Of a DNA stretch of 64,000 bases, positions 37,367-44,449 are shown in pieces. This DNA comes from SZUA-36 sp963704855 (GTDB taxonomy: Bacteria; Pseudomonadota; Gammaproteobacteria; Xanthomonadales; SZUA-36). The notes beneath the pieces are model-generated. The model worked only from the letters and a program-made list of their open reading frames with translations. It was not told the DNA's origin and did no database searches. The stretch covers positions 186,001-250,000 of the forward strand of contig CAVPHY010000028.1 in the NCBI GenBank assembly GCA_963704855.1. Direction: 5' to 3'. The position numbers and the translations under genes are program-made. Each line of letters opens with the position of its first letter. Within the stretch, counting starts at the first letter, position 1.

Positions 37367-37424
37367 GATAACGTCCGGTGGAGGCGCACAGCGCCGGAAC
37401 GAACTTGAACGTTTTGTTATGCAT
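37367..37424 (-). other. short attC site
   Basis: A 58-base version: AACGTCCGGTGGAGGCGC, a GCGCC stem, then GAACTTGAACGTTTTGTTATGC. It has both cores but lacks the long central palindrome of the other sites. Its right core lies in a 46-bp tandem duplication. Confidence 0.75.
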
Positions 37425-37505
37425 GCCCTACCTATAAAGACGTTCAAAACCTGATTCACTTGTTATGCATGCCCTACCTATAAAGACGTTCAAAACCTGA
37501 TTCAC
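37414..37505. repeat. 46-bp perfect tandem duplication spanning an attC core and a gene end
   Basis: 37414-37459 is repeated exactly at 37460-37505. Each copy contains TTGTTATGCATGCC (attC core end) and the last codons of the glutaredoxin cassette gene in reverse complement. The duplication gives two candidate recombination cores next to each other. Confidence 0.9.
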
Positions 37506-37932
37506 TAAAACCATTCATTCTCTTAGTACCAACCAATATTACCGGAACACCTCTGGCTCCCAGTTGTTTATATAACCTTTTCCCCTTTGAGTTTTTCTCG
37601 ATATCGTAGTTGGTGTACTGAATGTTGTTCTTCCTAAAATATTTTTCGGCCTTCTTGCAGTAACCACACCAACTGGCGGAAAACATGACAACTTTATTTT
37701 TACTTGTAGTTTTAGAGGTCTCGGCTTTGTAATTGCTAAAACTGATATCTTGATAGGAACCTATTTTATCGTCAATTTGGACTTCCTCGACACTCTCGTT
37801 GATGGGTTTCTGGTCACTGAAATGAACTTGGCCCGCTTTATCAACCCACCGATATATTTCTGCGTAGGAAGGTCCAGCGACAATCAAAAGTGTTGCTAGT
37901 AGAACAAAGTATTTCGTCGCACTGATATGCAT
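37474..37932 (-). CDS. secreted DUF4124-glutaredoxin fusion protein
   Basis: 152 residues. A signal peptide (YFVLLATLLIVAGPSYA) is followed by a DUF4124 N-terminal module (EIYRWVDKAGQVHFSDQKP). A glutaredoxin domain comes next: VVMFSASWCGYCKKAEKYF with a CGYC redox pair and RGVPVILVGTKRMNGF with the cis-Pro loop. Likely a periplasmic thiol-disulfide protein. Its 3' end is duplicated in the 46-bp tandem repeat. Such redox cassettes are common cargo of chromosomal integrons. Confidence 0.82.
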   Translation of the reverse strand: MHISATKYFVLLATLLIVAGPSYAEIYRWVDKAGQVHFSDQKPINESVEEVQIDDKIGSYQDISFSNYKAETSKTTSKNKVVMFSASWCGYCKKAEKYFRKNNIQYTNYDIEKNSKGKRLYKQLGARGVPVILVGTKRMNGFSESGFERLYR

Positions 37933-38024
37933 AACGTTTTAGTTAAGCGGCCCAGAAAGGCGCAGCCTTTTTGGGTCCGGTGGAGGCGCGTAGCGCCGTA
38001 ACGTACTTGAACGTTTTGTTATGC
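37929..38024 (-). other. attC site (full length)
   Basis: ATAACGTTTTAGTTAAGCGG to ACTTGAACGTTTTGTTATGC, with an inner hairpin of CCCAGAAAGGC...GCCTTTTTGGG type and a GGCGC/GCGCC stem. Confidence 0.88.
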
Positions 38025-38336
38025 CGTTTTCTGCACATGATGAAAATCTTCAATCATTTCCAGCTCTTTGCTTTCACTTAGCTGTGCCCTGTACAGATCC
38101 CATCTGATTTGCAAATTTAGCCAAAAATCGGCAGATACCCCAAAAAATTTTGCCAATCGTAGCGCTGTACTCGGAGTAACTCCTCGCTTTTGATTGACCA
38201 ATTCATTCACGCGCTGATAAGGCACATGAATAGCATCAGCCAAGTCACGTTGGCTTATATTCATTGGAACCAGAAATTCCTCCCGGAGCATCTCTCCAGG
38301 GTGAGTTGGTTGCCTATGTGTTGGAATACGAACCAT
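38019..38336 (-). CDS. higA: HigA-family antitoxin
   Basis: 105 residues: HPGEMLREEFLVPMNISQRD, then an XRE helix-turn-helix (LADAIHVPYQRVNELVNQ) and LAKFFGVSADFWLNLQ, the standard HigA signature. It represses the operon and binds HigB. It starts ten bases after the higB stop. The last codons extend into the attC right end. Confidence 0.92.
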   Translation of the reverse strand: MVRIPTHRQPTHPGEMLREEFLVPMNISQRDLADAIHVPYQRVNELVNQKRGVTPSTALRLAKFFGVSADFWLNLQIRWDLYRAQLSESKELEMIEDFHHVQKTA

Positions 38337-38345
38337 GATATGCCT

Positions 38346-38639
38346 CTAGTGATAATCAGTTACTTCGACGTTCGTGGGACCCGCCTCGCCCCACACAAAA
38401 CAAATTCTATATTGTTCATTGATACGAATGCTGTGTTCAGCCTTCCTGGTACCTGAAAGTTTTTCAAGGCGATTTCCCGGTGGCACCTTGAGTTCTTCCA
38501 ATTGTTGAACTGAATCGATTTGATCTAGCTTTCTTGATGCAATCCGCCAAAGTGTTTGTGGACAGGCCTTTCGGGCAGCTTTTGAATTAACACCATTGAA
38601 AATATCTGTAGTAGCTTGATCTTTGAACGATACAATCAT
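38346..38639 (-). CDS. higB: HigB-family toxin
   Basis: 97 residues with the RelE-like HigB pattern: FKDQATTDIFNGVNSKAARK, VPPGNRLEKLSGTRKAEHSI and RICFVWGEAGPTNVEVTDYH. HigB is a ribosome-dependent mRNA endonuclease. Gene order higB-higA (toxin first) is normal for this family. The pair forms a self-contained cassette bounded by attC sites at 37929 and 38691. Confidence 0.92.
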   Translation of the reverse strand: MIVSFKDQATTDIFNGVNSKAARKACPQTLWRIASRKLDQIDSVQQLEELKVPPGNRLEKLSGTRKAEHSIRINEQYRICFVWGEAGPTNVEVTDYH

Positions 38640-38690
38640 TAGAGCATGATAGCACGGAATCCATGCTATTCAAGATTGCTGGGCATTCTG

Positions 38691-38775
38691 GCATAACGTC
38701 TTAGTTAAGCGGCGCAGCGGAGCTGCGTCCGGTGGAGCCAGCGTAGCTGGCGGAACGCACTTTAACGCCTTGTAT
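38691..38775 (-). other. attC site, split by the IS110/IS1111 insertion
   Basis: Begins CATAACGTCTTAGTTAAGCGG and reads through GAACGCACTTTAACGCCTTGT, where the insertion element begins. The missing end (CTTGTTATGTG) resumes at 39946-39956 after the element. Confidence 0.85.
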
Positions 38776-39950
38776 GATCCCATTAAGCCCTCCTGATAAG
38801 GTAAGGCCCATCACCTGTATCGAGCAGGTGATCGGTGTAGCCGCCCGATTGAACGATGGCTCCAGGTTGCCCTGAGACCGCTAACAAGCGTGAGGCGCTA
38901 CACCGACTCGTTTCATTCACGCGAACAGTCGAATGGGCCTTGAGCCCGAATGTAGCAAGGGTGCGTCATGAACACAAATCAATTTTCAGTCCATATCGGT
39001 GTCGATGTTGGTAAGAACCAACTCGATTTCTTCTGCCATGAAAATGGTGAGCACTTCACCACCGCCAATACCCCAACAGGTATCGCCCAGGCTCTCAAAT
39101 ATCTTTCATCATTCTCAGTTGCGTTGCTGGTGATGGAAGCTACGGGACGCCATGAGCAGGCGCTGGCCATCGCCGCACAGCGTCGCAACATCCCGCTTGT
39201 CATTGCACAACCCATCGCCATCCGTCGCTTTGCCGGTGCGCTGGGTATATTGGCAAAGACGGATAAGCTCGATAGCCAGGTGATTGCCCGGTACGCCGCC
39301 ACCATTAAGCCGCCTGCTCGCAGGCTTGTCGATAAAACCACCCGTCAACTCAAAGACTTAAGCGTCCGTCGTAAACAGGTGATCAATATGATAACGATGG
39401 AACAGAACCGCATACAGGTTATGCCAGCCTTTCTGCGTGGCGACATCCGTCGTTCCATCGGTGGCCTGCAACGGCAGCTGCATAAACTGGACGAACGCAT
39501 TCGTACGTTGAGTGAACAAGTAGAAGCCTGGCGTGAGCGGCGACAGATCATGGAGAGCATGCCAGGTGTGGGCATTACCTTCTCAACCACGTTGCTCAGT
39601 GATCTACAGGAGTTGGGCACACTCAATCAGAAACAGATCGCTGCCCTGGTCGGGGTGGCACCGATGAACCGGGATAGTGGCAAGATGCGTGGCAAACGCC
39701 GCATTCGGGGTGGTCGGGCACATGTAAGAACCGTGTTGTTCATGGCCACGCTTTGCGCCATTCAGCACAACCCTGTAATCCGCAGTTTTTACCAACGGCT
39801 GCTGGCAAAAGGCAAAAACAGAAAAGTTGCAGTCGTTGCCTGTATGCGCAAAATGATCGTGCTGCTCAACGCCATGGTCAGGGACGGAACACGCTGGGAA
39901 GAGATGAAATCTATGGCCTGAATACTTGACTTGGGATCACAGTCGCTTGT
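38774..39950 (+). mobile_element. IS110/IS1111-family insertion sequence inserted in an attC site
   Basis: About 1.18 kb between matching CTTGT sequences. Subterminal 8-bp inverted repeats TGATCCCA (38775-38782) and TGGGATCA (39932-39939) sit slightly inside the ends, an IS1111-type trait. There is a 190-base noncoding left end with a hairpin (ATCACCTG...CAGGTGAT, ~38811-38834) and a short right end. The IS1111-attC group specifically targets integron attC sites, which matches the location. Exact ends are uncertain by up to five bases. Confidence 0.82.
38968..39921 (+). CDS. IS110-family transposase (DEDD)
   Basis: 317 residues. The N-terminal DEDD RuvC-like domain starts HIGVDVGKNQLDFF (first Asp), with VMEATGRHEQAL (Glu) and LAKTDKLDSQVIARYA (Asp-Asp). 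A coiled region follows, and the C-terminal Transposase_20 domain has MESMPGVGITFSTTLL and the conserved Ser stretch near VGVAPMNRDSGKMRGKRRI. These recombinases use an element-encoded bridge/seek RNA to choose targets. The reading frame is intact, so the element may be active. Confidence 0.93.
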   Translation: MNTNQFSVHIGVDVGKNQLDFFCHENGEHFTTANTPTGIAQALKYLSSFSVALLVMEATGRHEQALAIAAQRRNIPLVIAQPIAIRRFAGALGILAKTDKLDSQVIARYAATIKPPARRLVDKTTRQLKDLSVRRKQVINMITMEQNRIQVMPAFLRGDIRRSIGGLQRQLHKLDERIRTLSEQVEAWRERRQIMESMPGVGITFSTTLLSDLQELGTLNQKQIAALVGVAPMNRDSGKMRGKRRIRGGRAHVRTVLFMATLCAIQHNPVIRSFYQRLLAKGKNRKVAVVACMRKMIVLLNAMVRDGTRWEEMKSMA

Positions 39951-39959
39951 TATGTGTTT

Positions 39960-40409
39960 TCATGCTCGCCACCACTCTTTCACCTCCGATTTGTGTTGCT
40001 TGCCACGATCATCGAGCAAGTGAACCTCCGCAGCATAAGGTATCGCAACAGGTGTTGAATCAGGGTCGCGAAACAAATATCCTTGGATGGCGACGGGCTC
40101 GGCTTGTAGATCGTAGGTTACCTCCAATCGTGCTGAGCGAACCATATCCAATTCTACGTTTTGACTACGCAGCTGCTTTGCAAAGCTCCAGGGTATTTGC
40201 TTCGTAAAAGCCGAAACCCTCTCATTTGTGATGTTTCTCGGCGATACGTCACCTGTTAACAGATTGATCACGACCTTTGATTTATTTTGTGTCTGAGCGC
40301 TCTCATACAACAATTGCGCGAGGTATCCATGCTCGTCAAAATTCTCAAGACTCAAAAAGGAGTCAGCCCAGTTGTAGCAAGCGCTTCTTATTTGTTTGTA
40401 CTGTGCCAT
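39960..40409 (-). CDS. hypothetical cassette protein
   Basis: 149 residues with no recognised family. Soluble; contains YNWADSFLSLENFDEHGYLAQ, a middle VSPRNITNERVSAFTKQIPW and a C-terminal beta-rich segment (LEVTYDLQAEPVAIQGYLF) ending in VKEWWRA. No signal peptide. Its attC is the site interrupted by the IS element directly downstream. Confidence 0.65.
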   Translation of the reverse strand: MAQYKQIRSACYNWADSFLSLENFDEHGYLAQLLYESAQTQNKSKVVINLLTGDVSPRNITNERVSAFTKQIPWSFAKQLRSQNVELDMVRSARLEVTYDLQAEPVAIQGYLFRDPDSTPVAIPYAAEVHLLDDRGKQHKSEVKEWWRA

Positions 40410-40418
40410 TCCTTTTTA

Positions 40419-40510
40419 CACATAACGTTTGAGTTAAGCGGCATAAAAATGCGCAGCATTTTTATGTCCGGTGGAGGGCGAGGCGGAACGACTTGAACGC
40501 TTTGTTATGT
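40419..40510 (-). other. attC site (full length)
   Basis: CATAACGTTTGAGTTAAGCGG to GACTTGAACGCTTTGTTATG with the hairpin CATAAAAATGC...GCATTTTTATG. Confidence 0.88.
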
Positions 40511-40850
40511 TTCAGATCACAGGTTTAGGACTGACGCTGTGAGCCGGTCTCTATAGATGCATTGGAAGACTGAATGAACCTGCCGCAATAGCTCAAGGCA
40601 GCTTCTGGCTCACGCAAGGTCTGAAATACTGAGAGTTTTCTTTCATTGCTACCAAATGTTCAGCGAAGCCAAGTTTCCAGCAACAATAAAGAACCCGGAA
40701 TGACATGGAGACCAAACGACGCAATATGATCTCCATCAACTCTCATTGGAATGCCAACTAGCATCCCAAGACGAAGACAACTGAACAGACAATGAATTTG
40801 TCTTTTCAGCGGCTTCGATTTTAGTTAATTCGATCAACCTGCACCTGTAA
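40511..40850 (-). other. cassette without a recognisable gene
   Basis: 340 bases between two attC sites. The best minus-strand frame is short (about 35 codons, LVGIPMRVDGDHIASFG... ending ETWLR before a stop near 40660) and could be the remnant of a longer gene. No toxin-antitoxin motif or RNA structure was recognised. ORF-less cassettes are known in large integrons and can carry promoters or small RNAs. Confidence 0.5.
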
Positions 40851-40943
40851 ACATAACGTCTGAATTAACCGGCGCGCATACCGACGTATCCGCGGAAACG
40901 CGCCGCCACATTATCCCGCGTCCGGTTGAATGATTTGTTATAT
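40851..40943 (-). other. attC site (divergent full-length type)
   Basis: CATAACGTCTGAATTAACCGGC to CCGGTTGAATGATTTGTTATA with a different centre (GGCGCG...CGCGCC). Cores and arm pattern are kept, but the sequence is the most divergent of the array. Confidence 0.8.
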
Positions 40944-40949
40944 ACCGGG

Positions 40950-41282
40950 TTACTCATTTAGCGTATGCTCCAGAACTTCAGATACCCACTGATTAATGCT
41001 CTTGTCTTCAGCCGTAGCCCGGTTAGCAATCTTGCTATGCAGTCCTGGTCGAATTCGGAGGTTGAATTTACCGGAGTATGATTTTGTGGGGTATATCCCT
41101 TTTTCCTCACAGACCTCTAGAAAAACGGCCAGAGAGGCCTTGAACTCGCGCCTGAGAGTTTCCGGGTCCTTACCGTAAAAATCTGCACTTCCATTAAGCC
41201 CGAGAATTTCCCCTCGAAATTCATCAAGCTCGGAATCATATTCAATTTTCGCCTTATAACCATCAACTTCCATAATATTCAT
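40950..41282 (-). CDS. hicB: HicB-family antitoxin
   Basis: About 110 residues from ATG 41282. The N-terminal HicB partial RNase H-like fold is YKAKIEYDSELDEFRGEI, with PETLRREFKASLAVFLEVCEE. The C-terminal ribbon-helix-helix is FNLRIRPGLHSKIANRA and INQWVSEVLEHTL. It neutralises HicA and represses the operon. The start overlaps the hicA stop by ATGA, a coupling signal that decides the start over the upstream in-frame ATG at 41309. Confidence 0.9.
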   Translation of the reverse strand: MNIMEVDGYKAKIEYDSELDEFRGEILGLNGSADFYGKDPETLRREFKASLAVFLEVCEEKGIYPTKSYSGKFNLRIRPGLHSKIANRATAEDKSINQWVSEVLEHTLNE

Positions 41283-41533
41283 GGCGTCACCTCGTATGTC
41301 TCTAGCCATTTCCGAATACTGGAGATGGCTCCTTTAACAGTGTCTGGGGATGGGTGCGGTCTGTGAAATACTCGGACTTCTCCAAAAAGTACCACGGCGA
41401 TCCTGGAACCTGATCTTTCAGACAGCTCCGCCCCCAGCGCTTTAAAAAGAGATTCAATATCCTTCCACGGGATATTGCCGCTAGTAGGTCGTTTGTAAAT
41501 TTGCTCTAGCGTTCTCTGATGCTTCCGCTTCAT
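41279..41533 (-). CDS. hicA: HicA-family toxin
   Basis: 84 residues. The dsRBD-like HicA fold is seen in IPWKDIESLFKALGAELSER, GSRIAVVLFGEVRVFHRPHP with the catalytic His, and a C-terminal AISSIRKWLETYEV. HicA degrades mRNA independently of the ribosome. It is the first gene of a hicAB cassette at the right (5') end of the array, preceded by a palindromic operator. Confidence 0.9.
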   Translation of the reverse strand: MKRKHQRTLEQIYKRPTSGNIPWKDIESLFKALGAELSERSGSRIAVVLFGEVRVFHRPHPSPDTVKGAISSIRKWLETYEVTP

Positions 41534-41540
41534 TAATAAA

Positions 41541-41561
41541 TGGTACCACTATTCAGTACCA
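41541..41561. promoter_or_regulatory. hicAB operator-like inverted repeat
   Basis: TGGTAC at 41541-41546 and GTACCA at 41556-41561 form an inverted repeat with a 9-base spacer just upstream of the hicA start (41533). A probable HicB binding site. Confidence 0.6.
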
Positions 41562-41827
41562 CGCACAATCTGAGGCATATAACGTCATTTAGGTGGAAAT
41601 ACAGGCATAGCAGGCTTTTTATCCAGATATGCCCATCCGGAAATCTCATTTTGTCCAGAAACTCTATGTTTTGCAAAGATATATTGATGTTTTGATACTG
41701 AAAAAGAACTTGTTATCAGTCATTTATGCCTGCTATGACGTAAGTTCTACCTATAAAACTTTATGTAAGTCACTGATGTTTGCGTTTGAGCGGGAGTTAT
41801 TAGCTGATTCCCTCCTTAAAAGGCCGC
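41562..41827. other. right edge of the cassette array, no gene seen
   Basis: Contains a single attC-like core (ATAACGTCATTTAGG at 41578-41592) and AT-rich sequence. An inverted repeat pairs CATAGCAGGC (41606-41615) with GCCTGCTATG (41728-41737). No attI or intI sequence was recognised. The GC-rich coding sequence of the next operon begins at 41828. Confidence 0.5.
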
Positions 41828-42887
41828 CTATGTTAAAAACGCGTGGAACACGCGGTTGAATTCATCCTGGTGGGTGATGAAAGGCACATGGCCGGAGCCT
41901 TTGACGGCGATTTCCTCATAAAATCCACCGGACCCGGCATAAGCGTTGAGCAGTGTCCGGATCTGCTCCATCATCGGTTGTGGCGGATACCGGTCTGCGC
42001 CCGGGAAACCGGGCAGTCTGCCGGTCGGGCCCCAGGTGCCCGGATCTGACGCAGCACTGTTTGAAACTGCGACATCTTCGGCGCCGTATATCCACAGCAC
42101 CTTGACCTTGCTATCGGCGGCAAGGATGCGCTCTACCAGGTCACCGGCGTACTTCGGCGACATCGCGTTGGTGGCGCCCCACTTACCTGGTTTAACGTAA
42201 GGCCAGTTCGGTGATGCCTGTTTATCGCCCGGCAGGTCTTTGTCGCCAATGTGCACCTGGAACATGGCTTCCAATAAGATCGTCCTCACGCGCCGGGATG
42301 TGCGGCGGTCCCCAGACCAGCAGGCGCAACACCGTGCGCGGGCTGAATGGGTTGTCGGCAGTATGGTCGCCATCCAGCAGACCCTGGATCAGCACAGGGT
42401 TTAGCAAACCACCACCGGAACCGGCGAAGTCGTCATTGGTGGGTGTGCCGTTGGCATCCCTTGTTCCACCGAATCCATACGGCGATCCGGCGCCCGGTAG
42501 TGTTACCGAGAGCAGGCGGTCAGGTGCATCGGCCATCATCCACCAGGCGACCAGGCCACCGAGTGAGTTGCCGGCGAGGTGGAAACGGTCGTAACCAAGC
42601 TGATCCATCAAGGCGATGGCATCCTCGACGAAATCACGCATACCCCGGGTTGCATTGACCTTGACGGCAGGGTCGGCACCACCAAAGCCCCGTTGGTCGG
42701 GGGCGATTGCGCGGTAACGGGGTGGCAGTTTGACCATCGTCTCTTCCCACCAGGTGGCGGAGGAGAAGTTGCCATGGATGAACAGCACCGGCTCGCCATC
42801 CTCCGGCCCGGCGAAAAGTACGCGCGTGGTCAGGCGGCGGGTGGTGATAGTCTTTTCGGTAATACCGGGAAGTATGGGAACGCTCAT
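41828..42887 (-). pseudogene. alpha/beta hydrolase, one frameshift
   Basis: Reading from ATG 42887: VLFIHGNFSSATWW, FHLAGNSLGGLVAWWM (nucleophile Ser in GNSLGG) and, after an extra base near 42270, FQVHIGDKDLPGDK and VLWIYGAEDVAVSN (Asp), then VKGSGHVPFITH (catalytic His). The repaired product is ~350 residues. The start overlaps the acyl-CoA ligase stop by four bases, so it is the last gene of the KAS III-ligase-hydrolase operon. The Ser nucleophile distinguishes it from Asp-type OleB/dehalogenase enzymes. Confidence 0.8.
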
Positions 42888-44449
42888 ACCGGGGCCTCTT
42901 TATCTGTAAGCAGTTTCTTGTCGATTTTGCCGATGGCAGTCAATGGCAGGGCGTCAAGGACAACAATGGAGCGCGGTAGTTTGTAGCGGGCTAAACGCTC
43001 GGTTAAGAACACCCGCAGGTCCTCTTCAGCGTAGCCGTCGGCAACCACCAGGAAGGCCTTACCGACCTCCCCCCAGGTTTCATGTGGCACGCCGACAACT
43101 GCGGCCTCCAGCACGAACGGGTGTGCAAGCAGGATCGATTCAATTTCGGCCGGGTAGACATTCTCACCACCACTGATGAACATTTCCTTGGAGCGGCCGA
43201 GGATAAAATAACAGCCATCTTCGTCGCGCCGCGCGATATCACCGGTATGCAGCCAGCCATCACGGATGGTCTCTGCCGTTGCCTGCGGGTTTTTCCAGTA
43301 ACCGGCGACGATATGCGGGCCTCGAATGAGCAATTCGCCCTCCTCGTTATCGGCACAGGGTGTGCCATCGCGGTTGATGATCTGCATGTCGATATGGAAG
43401 ATCGGGTAACCAACCGAACCGATCTTTTCCTGTACCTGTTCCGGTGGCAGCCAGAAATTATTACCCGATGCCTCGGTGAGTCCATAACCCATTTTGAAGT
43501 CGATACCGCGTCCCCAGAACTTTTCCATGATGGGAAGCGGGCAGGGCGCGCCGCCACTGATGACGAGTTCCAGTTTTGAAAAATCGGCTTCCTCCCAGCG
43601 CGGGTGTTCCTGCAGCATCTGGAACATCGTCGGCACTGCGACGTAATGGGTGATACCGGCGTTTTCAACGAGGTCAAAGGTTTCCTTCACATCGAAACCG
43701 GAACACAGGATGGTCGTGCCACCTGCGTGAACCAGAGGAACCATGAAGATATTCGGGCCGCCGATATGGAAAAATGGCAGCTGCAACGCGGCCTTGTGCT
43801 GGCCGTTGATTCCCCAGGAAGTGATCGTGTTGACACTGTTCCAGGTTACGTTACCGTGGGTCAGGACGGCGCCTTTGGGCAAGCCCGTCGTACCGCCCGT
43901 GTAGTAGATGCCCCACGGGTCATCCAGGTTTAATTCCGGAACATCCTCAAGGGTCGAAGACAGGGACTGCCGTTCTGCAAGGTCGCGTTCACCGGTTCCC
44001 GGGTTGGTCATGGCAACGATGTGTTCGACCGTGGTAAACGAGGGTTTGAGTTCCTCGACCTGTGAGCGCCAGTCCTCGCTGTAGATAAGCACTTTTGGCG
44101 CACCGCTTTCGATAATGCCTGTAAGTTCAAACACGGTGAGACGCCAGTTCAGGTTCTGCAGCATCGCGCCGATTTTCGGTGCGGCCCAGAACAGGTCCAG
44201 GTATTCACTGCGGTTGGAGGCATAGACAGCAACACGGTCACCCTTGACCACACCAAGACTTCTGAGGTAATTCGCCGTGCGGTTGGCCCGCCGGTTCCAT
44301 TCGGCAAAAGTGGTTTCTGATTTCGAGTTGTAGTCTATAAGTGCGATGCGGTCGGGTGTCAGCCTGGCCCTTTTGTCGAGCCAGTCCGTAACGTAATGAG
44401 ATTGCTGGATTATTTTACCGGGCCCCATTGCACTATTGCTCCTGCCCAA
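42884..44449 (-). CDS. acyl-CoA synthetase (AMP-forming)
   Basis: 521 residues (an internal start at 44428 would give 514). Motifs: IYYTGGTTGLPKGAVLTHG (A3), MGYGLTEASGNNF (A5), GWLHTGDIARRDEDGCYF (A7), GRSKEMFISGGENVYPAE (A8) and LTAIGKIDKKLL with the catalytic Lys (A10). It activates an organic acid to a CoA thioester. The upstream KAS III-like gene overlaps it by up to 40 bases and the hydrolase by four, showing a tight operon. Confidence 0.92.
   Translation of the reverse strand: MGRSNSAMGPGKIIQQSHYVTDWLDKRARLTPDRIALIDYNSKSETTFAEWNRRANRTANYLRSLGVVKGDRVAVYASNRSEYLDLFWAAPKIGAMLQNLNWRLTVFELTGIIESGAPKVLIYSEDWRSQVEELKPSFTTVEHIVAMTNPGTGERDLAERQSLSSTLEDVPELNLDDPWGIYYTGGTTGLPKGAVLTHGNVTWNSVNTITSWGINGQHKAALQLPFFHIGGPNIFMVPLVHAGGTTILCSGFDVKETFDLVENAGITHYVAVPTMFQMLQEHPRWEEADFSKLELVISGGAPCPLPIMEKFWGRGIDFKMGYGLTEASGNNFWLPPEQVQEKIGSVGYPIFHIDMQIINRDGTPCADNEEGELLIRGPHIVAGYWKNPQATAETIRDGWLHTGDIARRDEDGCYFILGRSKEMFISGGENVYPAEIESILLAHPFVLEAAVVGVPHETWGEVGKAFLVVADGYAEEDLRVFLTERLARYKLPRSIVVLDALPLTAIGKIDKKLLTDKEAPV

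Larger units (their letters stand above)
34834..41590 (-). mobile_element. integron cassette array lacking an integrase (CALIN)
   Basis: About 6.8 kb containing nine recognisable attC-like sites and roughly ten cassettes. Canonical attC orientation and most genes are on the minus strand, so the array is read right to left. Cassettes from right: hicAB; an ORF-less cassette; a 149-residue ORF; higBA; DUF4124-glutaredoxin; yefM-yoeB; parDE (opposite strand); a secreted protein; a truncated toxin; and a 134-residue ORF. The region is more AT-rich than the flanks. No intI gene or convincing attI is present on either side. Flanking genes belong to the acyl-CoA cluster. Confidence 0.85.

Noticed and set aside
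34834..41590. Prophage or ICE origin of the island
   Set aside because: No phage structural, integrase, conjugation or replication genes; attC sites explain the boundaries.
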